NCBI GenBank assembly: GCA_034620365.1
Contig: JAQGEQ010000351.1
Span: 496,001 to 560,000 of the forward strand
DNA from: Pegea sp. RAD2-039
Lineage: Eukaryota; Chordata; Thaliacea; Salpida; Salpidae
DNA: 64,000 nucleotides
Direction of reading: 5' to 3'
A program made the position numbers and the translations under genes. This document shows positions 26,754-39,176 of this stretch, one piece after another. The notes under the pieces were generated by a model, which was not told the origin of the DNA, made no database searches, and worked only from the letters and a program-made list of their open reading frames with translations. Every line of letters begins with the position of its first letter. Within the stretch, counting starts at the first letter, position 1.

Positions 26754-28426
26754 GTAAGTTAGCTTTTAGAAACTCTAGATGTATTCTATCAGTAGTTATT
26801 CAAACTTTTGTTGAAGCTTTTTATTTTGAATACTATTTAGTTGTTAAATAAAATTTATTAATTTATAAATTCGCTTTTTGTTTCTTTTTATTTTTTTTAT
26901 TAAAAAATATTTTTACATAAACATCCTTTTTGTTCAAAATTATGATCAGTTTGTTTAATTCTTGCATTTAATTTAAATTCTTCTATTCTACAAACAACTG
27001 AGCAATTATTTAGTTTATTTCTGATGTTACTAGAAAAATTTCATTTGAAAAATTTCTTTTGCTAGATTTCCTTTTTGAATTTTTTATAATTGATTTTTTT
27101 ATTCAAGTTTCAAAGTTTGACTTTTAATTAAAATTTCAAAATCTAGTTAAGACTTATTTCTTCTGGCTTCATCCATAGATTAAAGTTGTTTCCTATCTTT
27201 CATGAAATTTTTGAAACTTGTTACTTTCTGATTGGGCGATACTTTTAGCAAACTTAAAAATAATCATTTATTCGTGAAAAGTGATGGAAATGTAGAATAT
27301 TGTAAATTGCAAATCAGATTTTAGTTTATTGCTCACCTTGACACTTTGCTTCAAGTATCTTTTCTTCAACATCTTTTCTTGATGTTCAACATTCTGTTTA
27401 AGTCAACTTCAATTTATTTTGAATAATTTTCAGTTAACTTATCAAATTGCTAAATATATTTTTATATCATAATTTTAGAATTATTTATAAATAAAAAATT
27501 CATAAAGATTTTCTTCATTAAATACTTTCTATTATTTTTCAAATGTTTTTGTTGGTTCATTTTTTTCTGTCAGTTTGATTTTTTAGTCAGAAATTATATG
27601 ATCTGATTGACAGTCACCATCCAAGTAACCTAAGCTCACAGGATTGTACAAATACAGCGATTAAAGGTGAATAAGATTTTCATCAACAGTTAGCAAAAAC
27701 AAAGAAATAGAAAAGATAAGAAATATTTCAAGGCAGGAAAGACTTCATACAGGTGCAATGAATAGTTTTTATTATTTAATGTTTCTTATTTTGATACTTA
27801 CCAATATTTTTCATTCTTCTTTATATCCTACTTTATTTTATTTTACTTGACATTTAATAAGGCAGTTATTGAAATGAGAATCAGAATGAAACTCGGCCAT
27901 AAAAGTAAAAAGCGGAATTAGCACCTGCTAATTAGAACATGCTTGTTTGAGAAGCAGGGCTTCAGACTACATCAGTGTAACTAGTTGTACATCGTGAACT
28001 TTTAAAGTAGACTGTGTTGGCTGCTGTTATATTGGGTACAATCTTGAAAGCGATAAAACTCGCACAAATGATTATTATCATTTTAATTATCAAAGTTAAT
28101 TACAAGTTTATCTTTCGATTAGTGATTTGTTCAACTGTCTGTAAACCATTTGCTTTTTGTCATACAACTTAAATCATTACTTTGATAAAAGCTTTTAATG
28201 AATTTAGAAATTTGAGATTTATCAATAGCGAGTTATCTTAGTCATACTTGTCACTAAACTAACATAAAATTATTGATTTTTAATTTATTCTATTTTTAAT
28301 TTTTATTTATTATTAAGTGTTTGATTGAATTTTTGAGTTTTTCTTGTTCTATTTTGTAGTTTTAACTAAGCACCGAAATAATTTAATTTTGGATCACTGA
28401 GACTGAAAGAAAATTTGTATCTAAAA

Positions 28427-29800
28427 ATGCCGAGAAAAAAACGAAATCGAATTACGGAAGCTACAAAACGCAGCTCTAAACAAAGTCACTACTTTGAGGT
28501 TTATGGACTTGATGACAAACTCGTTGATGAAAGATTTAATGTGAATCTTGCAAAGGAGATGAATGGAAAAGAGTTGAGTATGGATTACATTAAAACCTCA
28601 GGTTTCAAACAACCATTAGTCTTCCGACAATCAGATGGTCTTGACATGAAAATGCCTTCCGAAGGTATTTCTGGTGTAGACCAGATAGGAAGTTTGATAG
28701 GTAAAGATATGGTTATTCCAGTTGAAGATGTTACAAACTCGACAACCATATTTCAAACAATGAGTGAATTTTGTAAATATTTCAAATCAAAAGATAGAAA
28801 AAATATTTACAACGTTCTTTCATTAGAGTTTTCGTTTACTGAACTAGACGAACAAGTTGAAAGACCTTCTGTAATCAATCAATTTGATTGGATTGAATGT
28901 TTCTTTCCAAGAGAACTCAAAGATGAAGAAGGTGATAATTATCCACTGATCCAAAAATATTGTTTAATGTCAGCTGCAAACAGCTTCACCACTTTCCATA
29001 TTGATTTTGGTGGAACTTCAGTCTGGTATCACGTCTTAAAAGGATGTAAAGTATTTTGGTTGATTGAACCAAATAAGAAAAATTTAGAAATTTATGAAAA
29101 ATATTACAAAAATAAAACATCCCTTGATGTATTTTTTGGTGACCTTGTTGAAAAATGTCAACGAGTCACATTAACTGCTGGCAACACATTTTTGATGCCA
29201 AGTGGTTGGATTCATGCAGTTTATACGCCAGAAGACTCCATAGTGTTTGGAGGAAACTTTACTCACAGTCTCGCAGTGGAGATGCAGCTGAAGATTTCCG
29301 AAATGGAAAAACGTCTTAAGATAATGAATGTTCGAAGATTTCCTCTAGAAATCAATCTCTATTGGTTTGTAATTGAAGATCTGGTATTTATGAAAACAGG
29401 AAAATCTTTTTTATTTCATAACTTTAAACGCTTGAATCAAGAAAAAGATAAAGACGAAGACTTTTCCTTAATTGGAACTGATGGAATGAAAATGCTAGTT
29501 GATCATCTAAGCCACTACTTGTCTGAACAAATAGAAGGAATTACTGATGTTAAAGAATTATGGTTTTCAGCTGTAGATATATTAGGAATGAATGAAAAAT
29601 ATTCATCTCTGTTAGTTTCTCACAACAAAATTGCTGCATCCCCATCTAGTTCATCTGAAAATGTTTCGGCTATAAAACATAGCATCAAGAGAACTTCATC
29701 TAGTGCTGTTGGAAGAAGCTCCAAGAAGCAAAGACCAACCCAAACAGCCACGAGAAGATCAACTAGAAAGAGATTTCAATCCAAAAAGTGCGATCAATAA
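28427..29800 (+). CDS. KDM7/PHF8-type JmjC histone lysine demethylase, right-arm copy
   Basis: Second intact, intronless 457-residue copy. It differs from the left copy by one residue (Val25 instead of Ala25, one C-to-T change); other stretches of the coding region that I compared were identical at the base level. The catalytic set H191/D193/H263 with T188 and K206 is complete. The two genes point away from the palindrome centre. The 5' sequence is also nearly identical for some 500 bases, whereas 3' flanking sequence differs by about 2-6 per cent, consistent with recent gene conversion over the gene. Retention of both open frames argues that both are, or recently were, under selection. The lack of a PHD finger means histone targeting must work differently from PHF8. 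Confidence 0.9.
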   Translation: MPRKKRNRITEATKRSSKQSHYFEVYGLDDKLVDERFNVNLAKEMNGKELSMDYIKTSGFKQPLVFRQSDGLDMKMPSEGISGVDQIGSLIGKDMVIPVEDVTNSTTIFQTMSEFCKYFKSKDRKNIYNVLSLEFSFTELDEQVERPSVINQFDWIECFFPRELKDEEGDNYPLIQKYCLMSAANSFTTFHIDFGGTSVWYHVLKGCKVFWLIEPNKKNLEIYEKYYKNKTSLDVFFGDLVEKCQRVTLTAGNTFLMPSGWIHAVYTPEDSIVFGGNFTHSLAVEMQLKISEMEKRLKIMNVRRFPLEINLYWFVIEDLVFMKTGKSFLFHNFKRLNQEKDKDEDFSLIGTDGMKMLVDHLSHYLSEQIEGITDVKELWFSAVDILGMNEKYSSLLVSHNKIAASPSSSSENVSAIKHSIKRTSSSAVGRSSKKQRPTQTATRRSTRKRFQSKKCDQ

Positions 29801-32466
29801 AAGAATGAAGATTTTAAAATAATGAAATGAAGTTTCAGCTTTACGGAGCTTTTTATTCGTTTAGCAGTTTTTAAATTTTAAATAATAATGTTTAGCCTTG
29901 ATCAAAGTTTTGAAATGTTTTACGTTTTTAATTTTAGTTTAGATTTCAAATGGGTTTGTTTCAATCATGTCTTTTAGTAAACTTTGTTCTTTTTCCTTCA
30001 ATTTAAATTAAAAATGCTATCATTAAAGATAGTTTGGAAATTGTTATTAAGGTTCATTGATAAGCTGATTATTATAAATTAATTTCTCAAATTCAGTTAA
30101 ATTGTCTTCATGTTTTTATTCAATTTAAAAGAAAGTTATTTGAAGCTTTTGACTTTTAAACGATTCATTTTTTCTTCTCAGGTAATAATTTTTAGTTTAT
30201 AACCTTTTGAAGTCTGCAAATATATAGCATCATTAGTTGCATCAAAAGTTGAAATTAATAGCTATATATTTAGTGATATGTTATAAGTTTGCTTTTTTCA
30301 AAATATCATACAGTTAAAAATTGATTAAGAATTCTGTTGATTTTTGATTAAAATAAAAGTTTAACAAAAATGATGGACAAACCTTCTTAATTCAGTTTAA
30401 CATTTATTTATCTAATTATTTCTTTTCAATTTTCAAAAAACATACTAAATAAGATCTTATCAGAAATCATATCAATTTGAAAGAGCTAAATAGAAGTTTT
30501 AGAGTTATAAATGATTTTTTTATATACTTGAAAATTGATTAGATAAAATTAAAACATAATCTTATCATTTACAAAACATGAAAAATGTCTTTTAATGAAG
30601 AGCAATTTAACTTTAAGAACAAATTCAAACATTAAAATTGAAATTAAAGTTTTGAGAAACCAAGTCTAAAAGAAAAAAGAAAAAAAGGACTCTAAGATGA
30701 ATAACTCAGCTACTAGCATTAATCTATTACCTTAATATCCTGTAACTTGTATAAAAAATTTGATTTAATTATTGATTACATAGTTGCTGATTTAATCTTA
30801 CTATCTTTCGCCAAATGTTATTACCATTACTTAATATCAAATATGATAGTTATAAACATCGTCTCAGCTTCTTCAATTTAGATACTTTGGAAATTCGACT
30901 GACTTAATGAGATTTAATTCTTATTTTAGAAAATTATCCACAATTTAATTGACCTTCAGTTTGATGACTTCTTTTCCATTAGTCCTTCCCTCAAGTTATA
31001 TCAACTCAGACGACACACATTACATCTTAATAATCCCATATCACCTGGTACATTAATCAGAGCGAATTTTTTTCTCATAACGCACAATTAGTACTTGGAA
31101 CCAGCTGCCATCAGATTTTAAATAAAATTATAGTTGCTTCTATTATTGAACTGCTTTTATAGATATTACAAATAAAATTATTTAGATCAAAAGCAATAAA
31201 ATATTTAGTATTTTTTTATAACTAATGTAAATCATAAAACTAATATGATATTGTTCACTTTAATCACTTATATCATATACAAACAAAATACTTTGTATAA
31301 AATTAAATCACAATTATATTTGTGTCAGCTTTTTTCTCTTTTAGAAAATAATAAGGTTTTGAAGAATGCTAAAAAGTTTAGTTGATTTTACTCTCACCAA
31401 TAACTCAACTTTACAGATTGTTTTCTTTCCTCTATTAAACAAGTAGTGTAGTTCATCAAGTTACAAATTGATACAACTGTTAAAACTTTGTTTAGTTCTT
31501 TTGTGATGTTTGAAGACACACAAAAAAGATTTATAATTTTAAACAAATGGTTTACTATTTCTTTTCTTTATTATTTACCACATTTGATTTAAATTATCTT
31601 TGTTTAAAAGAACATAATTATGAAAAAATTAAAAACATCTTTAGATAAAAATAATGTAATTTCGTTTAACAATTGAACTATTAACAAAATTCCTACAAAA
31701 AGCTGAAATTGTAGTTAAATGTATGAGCAATATAAAGTTGACTATTTGTTTGTAAAATTAATCGAAATAATAAAAACTAACATTTTTTGAAAATTGATGA
31801 TTTAAGGATAAAAGAGAAAGATGAATAAAAGTTTTTTTGTTGTAAATCTTTATGTTTAAACTCATCAAAACTACTTGTTTATTTATAAAGATGTTAACTT
31901 TTAAGTCTCAAATCAAACATTAAATCATAGCTAAAAGTTTGCCAAATATATTTATTGCTATATTTATTCTAAAAAGCTATAATCATCAAATGTAAAAAAT
32001 GTTGTTAAACAATTTAAAATATGCTATTTAAATTAAACTAGAAAAAATCTATACTAAAAGATTTATCAATGTTTCGATTTATTAGAGAGTTATTGAAAAA
32101 GTTATTATGAATTGTTATCTAAAAAACTTTTCAATTAATCAGCAGCTGATATTATTAAAGTTCTTTCTTGTCACATATACTTTTTTGTATCAGTACATTG
32201 TTTGTTTCCTGATGTGAAAGCTTTGAAGGAAGCAAAACAAATGCAATTACTAATATTCAGTAAAGAACATGTAGCACAAGGAAGTAAAAAGCTTTGAAAG
32301 CTGGAGTTTTTCACTTTTAATCAATTACTTTTGTGAAGGTATGCAAACCAATGATTACTTTGTGATTTACCTTCCTTTTAATTATCTAAAATCCTTTTAT
32401 TATATCTTTAATATATCTGTTATAAATGGTTCAATTCTCATAGTTTTCTGATTCATTGTATTAATG

Positions 32467-32475
32467 TATAGAAAA
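32467..32475 (+). promoter_or_regulatory. TATA-like box of peptide gene copy 1
   Basis: TATAGAAAA lies 92 bases before the peptide start codon and recurs at the same place in all four units. Transcription would begin about 30 bases downstream, leaving a short leader. The sequence is seen; promoter function is inferred. Confidence 0.35.
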
Positions 32476-32558
32476 CTTCAAATCTGTTACATAAAACATA
32501 ACACTCTGCAACTAACCAACATATTATTTCTCAACAGTTAAAAACTCAAAATCTCAAG

Positions 32559-33279
32559 ATGAACGCCAAAATACTTTTCGTGTTGATTGCTGTATGCCTT
32601 GTTGGTTTTTCAGAGGCTGATTGGTCTCGCTATTAGTAAGTGATATGACTTTTATATTAGCTACCAAACCTTCATCAGATTTCTAACTGATCAATTCAAT
32701 TATCTTATAAATTAAAACTTACAGAAACCTACTTTGCTTAAATCTCTATATGATTTTATCTAACTTAATTAACATGAAACTTTTTGTAGTCTCCGTCGTG
32801 CATGGAGAAGATTCCATCATGTAGCTTATTGCTACCTTGGAGATGAACAGGTAGATTGAAAGTAGTTTGAACAATTTTCAAACATCAAAATTTATTTACA
32901 GGGATATGATCACGATCAATATGAAAAGACATTGGTGTCATTGTTGAATGATTTAAGTGATCAAGTTGGAGAAACAGATGCTCGTATGTTAGTTACTGAT
33001 ATGGCTCGTTATGTTGAAGCTACAAACTCAGGTTTGAACAAATTGTCGATAAATTGAATTTTTAAAGAATTATTATAAAATAGAATCAAGATTATTTCGA
33101 ATTTTTGGTTTTAATGTAATTTTAGAAGCTTCTAATTTATATTAAAAGTAATATCTAATATATTTTCAAAATAATATAATTATAAAACATTTGAATTTAA
33201 ATTTCGACTTTTAGCATCGAAGAAAGACTTTAACTTTGATGGAGCTCTTCCTCATCTAGACACTGATCTTTCCAACTAA
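32559..33279 (+). CDS. Secreted cationic peptide precursor, array copy 1
   Basis: Four exons (32559-32635, 32790-32850, 32902-33031, 33215-33279), all with GT-AG borders and agreeing phases, give 110 residues. Residues 1-20 (MNAKILFVLIAVCLVGFSEA) are a classic signal peptide. The mature start is DWSRYYLRRAWRRFHH, with five Arg in 26 residues, aromatic residues and a lone Cys at 40. From residue 43 the chain becomes acidic (GDEQGYDHDQY, LSDQVGE, HLDTDLSN). Signal, short basic amphipathic segment and acidic tail is the layout of tunicate styelin/clavanin and fish piscidin antimicrobial precursors. A pheromone or neuropeptide is possible. No sequence homologue is known to me, so function is inferred from architecture only. 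Unspliced, exon 1 would meet TAG at once; splicing at TA|GTAAGT avoids it. Confidence 0.85.
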
Positions 33280-33405
33280 TCGAAGTGAAACGATCTCTGG
33301 AAGACTTGAAAATGTTGACTAACAAACTTTTCTTTCTTAAATCTTCTTATTATCATTTAAATTGAGCTTTTTTCATGTTGTTATAATAGAAAAATAATTT
33401 GCACA

Positions 33406-33411
33406 AATAAA
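33406..33411 (+). terminator. Poly(A) signal of peptide gene copy 1
   Basis: AATAAA 127 bases after the stop codon, repeated in the other units (for example 35864-35869). Confidence 0.6.
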
Positions 33412-34260
33412 ATATTCTTAAAACAAATTAACTTTTTATTGACTTAATAACTTCTTTCATTGGAAGTCTGATTTGAATTCAGCGTCAATACAGATAGATT
33501 GATAAAAGAATGAAGTAGAAGGAAATTAAAAGCTTTTATATTATTCAGCAAATGGACATCATCTTTCTACAAATGTTTGAACATAACAATACCAATTTTT
33601 GATTTTGATTATCAACTTGATAAAAGTTCAGTTTTTTAATTATAATTGATATAAATCTTACATAAATCATTAGTTGGTACAAATCTCAAAATAAATTATC
33701 AAAATAAATGTTTATGTCGATTTAATTATCTGAGCCTACAAAATAGCTTACAACAAGGAAAGAAAAATTTGTGATAAATTAACTAAATTAATTTTCAAAA
33801 ATCAATTGAATAAATAAGTATACTTATTTCAATAATAATTTTTATGTGTTTTGAATAATAAGAATTAGTTGTTTTTCGATGTTTAACTTTTAAAATTTCT
33901 TAATAAACTTTATCTAAATTGTATAAAATTTATCTGTAGATTTGTTTCATACTTACTTAACTCAAGTAAAAGTTTCAAATTTGATAAATAACAAATTATA
34001 AATCATTTATGTCCTTTTTACAGCAACAAAACTCTTTATTATTTTGTTAGATAAAAATATACTTAACTAAAAGTTTTCAGAATAAAAATATGCTAAATAT
34101 CTAGTTTAAGAATGTTAGTAAAATAATTGTTTTTACTATAGTCTTTTGTAATTATCTATAACAAAATAAATAAAAAAAATTTCTATTAACATAGACTCTA
34201 AAATTGTAAATATTAATCAGAATAACTTAAGAACTAAAACAATTTTTATTAAAACTTTTT

Positions 34261-36718
34261 AAGGATAAAAGAGAAAGATGAATAAAAGTTTTTTTGTTGT
34301 AAATCTTTATGTTTAAACTCATCAAAACTACTTGTTTATTTATAAAGATGTTAACTTTTAAGTCTCAAATCAAACATTAAATCATAGCTAAAAGTTTGCC
34401 AAATAGATTTATTGCTATATTTATTCTAAAAAGCTATAATCATCAAATGTAAAAAATGTTGTTAAACAATTTAAAATATGCTATTTAAATTAAACTAGAA
34501 AAGATCTATACTTAAAGATTTTATCAATGTTTCGTTTTATTAGAGAGTTATTGAAAAAGTTATTATGAATTGTTATCTAAAAAACTTTTCAATTAATCAG
34601 CAGCTGAAATTATTAAAGTTCTTTCTTGTCACATATACTTTTTTGTATCAGTACATTGTTTGTTTCCTGATGTGAAAGCTTTGAAGGAAGCAAAACAAAT
34701 GCAATTACTAATATTCAGTAAAGAACATGTAGCACAAGGAAGTAAAAAGCTTTGAAAGCTGGAGTTTTTCACTTTTAATCAATTACTTTTGTGAAGGTAT
34801 GCAAACCAATGATTACTTTGTGATTTACCTTCCTTTTGATTATCTAAAATCCTTTTATTATATCTTTAATATATCTGTTATAAATGGTTCAATTCTCATA
34901 GTTTTCTGATTCATTGTATTAATGTATAGAAAACTTCAAATCTGTTACATAAGACATAACACTCTGCAACTAACCAACATATTATTTCTCAACAGTTAAA
35001 AACTCAAAATCTCAAGATGAACGCCAAAATACTTTTCGTGTTGATTGCTGTATGCCTTGTTGGTTTTTCAGAGGCTGATTGGTCTCGCTATTAGTAAGTG
35101 ATATGACTTTTATATTAGCTACCAAACCTTCATCAGATTTCTAACTGATCAATTCAATTATCTTATAAATTAAAACTTACAGAAACCTACTTTGCTTAAA
35201 TCTCTATATGATTTTATCTAATTTAATTAACATGAAACTTTTTGTAGTCTCCGTCGTGCATGGAGAAGATTCCATCATGTAGCTTATTGCTACCTTGGAG
35301 ATGAACAGGTAGATTGAAAGTAGTTTGAACAATTTTCAAACATCAAAATTTATTTACAGGGATATGATCACGATCAATATGAAAAGACATTGGTATCATT
35401 GTTGGATGATTTAAGTGATCAAGTTGGAGAAGCAGATGCTCGTATGTTAGTTACTGATATGGCTCGTTATGTTGAAGCTACAAACTCAGGTTTGAACAAA
35501 TTGTCGATAAATTGAATTTTTAAAGAATTATTATAAAATAGAATCAAGATTATTTCGAATTTTTGGTTTTAATGTAATTTTAGAAGCTTCTAATTTATAT
35601 TAAAAGTAATATCTAATATATTTTCAAAATAATATAATTATAAAACATTTGAATTTAAATTTCGACTTTTAGCATCGAAGAAAGACTTTAACTTTGATGG
35701 AGCTCTTCCTCATCTAGACACTGATCTTTCCAACTAATCGAAGTGAAACGATCTCTGGACGACTTGAAAATGTTGACTAACAAACTTTTCTTTCTTAAAT
35801 CTTCTTATTATCATTTAAATTGAGCTTTTTTCATGTTGTTATAACAGAAAAATAATTTGCACAAATAAAATATTCTTAAAACAAATTAACTTTTTATTGA
35901 CTTAATAACTTCTTTCATTGGAAGTCTGATTTGAATTCAGCGTCAATACAGATAGATTGATAAAAGGATGAAGTAGAAGGAAATTAAAAGCTTTTATATT
36001 ATTCAGCAAATGGATATCATCTTTCTACAAATGTTTGAACATAACAATACCAATTTTTGATTTTGATTAGCAACTTGATAAAAGTTCAGTTTTTTAATTA
36101 TAATTGATATAAATCTTACATAAATCATTAGTTAGTACAAATCTCAAAATAAATTATCAAAATAAATGTTTATGTCGATTTAAATATCTGAGCCTACAAA
36201 ATAGCTTACAACAAGGAAAGAAAAATTTGTGATAAATTAACTAAATTAATTTTCAAAAATCAATTGAATAAATAAGTATACTTATTTCAATAATAATTTT
36301 TATGTGTTTTGAATAATAAGAATTAGTTGTTTTTCGATGTTTAACCTTTAAAATTTCTTAATAGACTTTATCTAAATTGTATAAAATTTATCTGTAGATT
36401 TGTTTCATACTTACTTAACTCAAGTAAAAGTTTCAAATTTGATAAATAACAAATTATAAATCATTTATGTCCTTTTTACAGCAACAAAACTCTTTATTAT
36501 TTTGTTAGATAAAAATATACTTAACTAAAAGTTTTCTGAATACGAATATGCTAAATATCTAGTTTAAGAATGTTAGTAAAATAATTGTATTTACTATAGT
36601 CTCTTGTAACTATCTATAACAATATAAATAAAAAAAATTTCTATTAACATAGACTCTAAAATTGTAAATATTAATCAGAATAACTTAAGAACTAAAACAA
36701 TTTTTATTAAAACTTTTT
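34261..36718 (+). repeat. Tandem array unit 2
   Basis: Second unit, 2458 bases, colinear with unit 1 and differing by scattered substitutions and small indels. Confidence 0.97.
35017..35737 (+). CDS. Secreted cationic peptide precursor, array copy 2
   Basis: Same four-exon structure and 110-residue product as copy 1, shifted by 2458 bases. The signal peptide and cationic segment (DWSRYYLRRAWRRFHH) are identical to copy 1. The acidic part has SLLDDLSDQVGEADAR where copy 1 has SLLNDLSDQVGETDAR. The donor TA|GTAAGT and all other splice sites are intact, as are the TATA-like box and poly(A) signal. No disabling mutation was seen. Confidence 0.85.
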
Positions 36719-39176
36719 AAGGATAATAGAGAAAGATGAATAAAAGTTTTTTTGTTGTAAATCTTTATGTTTAAACTCATCAAAACTACTTGTTTATTTA
36801 TAAAGATGTTAACTTTTAAGTCTCAAATCAAACATTAAATCATAGCTAAAAGTTTGCCAAATAGATTTATTGCTATATTTATTCTAAAAAGCTATAATCG
36901 TCAAATGTAAAAAATGTTGTTAAACAATTTAAAATATGCTATTTAAATTAAACTAGAAAAGATCGATACTTAAAGATTTTATCAATGTTTCGTTTTATTA
37001 GAGAGTTATTGAAAAAGTTATTATGAATTGTTATCTAAAAAACTTTTCAATTAATCAGCAGCTGATATTATTAAAGTTCTTCCTTGTCACATATACTTTT
37101 TTGTATCAGTACATTGTTTGATTCCTGATGTGAAAGCTTTGAAGGAAGCAAAACAAATGCAATTACTAATATTCAGTAAAAAACATGCAGCACAAGGAAG
37201 TAAAAAGCTTTAAAAGCTGGAGTTTTTCACTTTTAATCAATTACTTTTGTGAAGGTATGCAAACCAATGATTACTTTGTGATTTACCTTCCTTTTAATTA
37301 TCTAAAATCCTTTTATTATATCTTTAATATATCTGTTATAAATGGTTCAATTCTCATAGTTTTCTGATTCATTGTATTAATGTATAGAAAACTTCAAATC
37401 TGTTACATAAAACATAGCACTCTGCAACTAACCAACATATTATTTCTCAACAGTTAAAAACTTAAAATCTCAAGATGAACGCCAAAATACTTTTCGTGTT
37501 GATTGCTGTATGCCTTGTTGGTTTTTCAGAGGCTGATTGGTCTCGCTATTTGTAAGTGATATGACTTTTATATTAGCTACCAAACCTTCATCAGATTTCG
37601 AACTGATCAATTCAATTATCTTTTAAATTAAAACTTGCAGAAAACTGCTTTGCTTAAATCTCTATATGATTTTATCTAATTTAATTAACATGAAACTTTT
37701 TGTAGTCTCCGTCGTGCATGGAGAAGATTCCATCATGTAGCTTATTGCTACCTTGGAGATGAACAGGTAGATTGAAAGTAGTTTGAACATTTTTCAAACA
37801 TCAAAATTCATTTACAGGGATATGATCACGATCAATATGAAAAGACATTGGTATCATTGTTGGATGATTTAAGTGATCAAGTTGGAGAAGCAGATGCTCG
37901 TATGTTAGTTACTGATATGGCTCGTTATGTTGAAGCTACAAACTCAGGTTTGAACAAATTGTCGATAAATTGAATTTTTAAATAATTATTATAAAATAGA
38001 ATCAAGATTATTTCGAATTTTTGGTTTTAATGTAATTTTAGAAGCTTCTAATTTATATTAAAAGTAATATCTAATATATTTTCAAAATAATATAATGATA
38101 AAACATTTGAATTTAAATTTCGACTTTTAGCATCGAAGAAAGACTTTAACTTTGATGGAGCTCTTCCTCATCTAGACACTGATCTTTCCAACTAATCGAA
38201 GTGAAACGATCTCTGGACGACTTGAAAATGTTGACTAACAAACTTTTCTTTCTTAAATCTTCTTATTATCATTTAAATTGAGCTTTTTTCATGTTGTTAT
38301 AATAGAAAAATAATTTGCACAAATAAAATATTCTTAAAACAAATTAACTTTTTATTGACTTAATAACTTCTTTCATTGGAAGTCTGATTTGAATTCAGCG
38401 TCAATACAGATAGATTGATAAAAGAATGAAGTAGAAGGAAATTAAAAGCTTTTATATTATTCAGCAAATGGACATCATCTTTCTACAAATGTTTGAACAT
38501 AACAATACCAATTTTTGATTTTGATTAGCAACTTGATAAAAGTTCAGTTTTTTAATTATAATTGATATAAATCTTACATAAATCATTAGTTAGTACAAAT
38601 CTCAAAATAAATTATCAAAATAAATGTTTATGTCGATTTAATTATCTGAGCCTACAAAATAGCTTACAACAAGGAAAGAAAAATTTGTGATAAATTAACT
38701 AAATTAATTTTCAAAAATCAATTGAATAAATAAGTAGACTTATTTCAATAATAATTTTTATGTGTTTTGAATAATAAGAATTAGTTGTTTTTCGATGTTT
38801 AACCTTTAAAATCTCTTAATAAACTTTATCTAAATTGTATAAAATTTATCTGTAGATTTGTTTCATACTTACTTAACTCAAGTAAAAGTTTCAAATTTGA
38901 TAAATAACAAATTATAAATCATTTATGTCCTTTTTACAGCAACAAAACTCTTTATTATTTTGTTAGATAAAAATATACTTAACTAAAAGTTTTCAGAATA
39001 CGAATATGCTAAATATCTAGTTTAAGAATGTTAGTAAAATAATTGTTTTTACTATAGTCTTTTGTAATTATCTATAACAATATAAATAAAAAAAATTTCT
39101 ATTAACATAGACTCTAAAATTGTAAATATTAATCAGAATAACTTAAGAACTAAAACAATTTTTATTAAAACTTTTT
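36719..39176 (+). repeat. Tandem array unit 3
   Basis: Third unit, 2458 bases, colinear with units 1 and 2. Confidence 0.97.
37475..38195 (+). CDS. Secreted cationic peptide precursor, array copy 3
   Basis: Same structure. Exon 1 ends TT instead of TA before GTAAGT, so residue 26 is Phe (DWSRYFLRRAWRRFHH) rather than Tyr. The acidic part carries the SLLDDLSDQVGEADAR form shared with copy 2. Splice sites and signals are intact. Confidence 0.85.

Larger units (their letters stand above)
26337..31795 (+). repeat. Right arm of large inverted repeat (~5.46 kb)
   Basis: Inverted copy of 17836-23285. It carries the second JmjC gene (28427-29800), the mirrored small exon candidate and the two segments shared with 52.4-53.0 kb. 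The outer edge at 31795 is followed within 8 bases by the first unit of the tandem peptide array. Confidence 0.95.
31804..34260 (+). repeat. Tandem array unit 1 (~2.46 kb)
   Basis: First of four head-to-tail units, counted from the string aaggata; period 2457-2458 bases. It contains one complete four-exon peptide gene and about 740 bases of upstream plus 980 bases of downstream non-coding DNA, all repeated. Confidence 0.97.

Noticed and set aside
37185-37367. 60-residue plus-strand frame repeated in array units 3 and 4
   Set aside because: It starts at a non-ATG codon, is not open in units 1 and 2, and lies in the non-coding upstream part of the unit.
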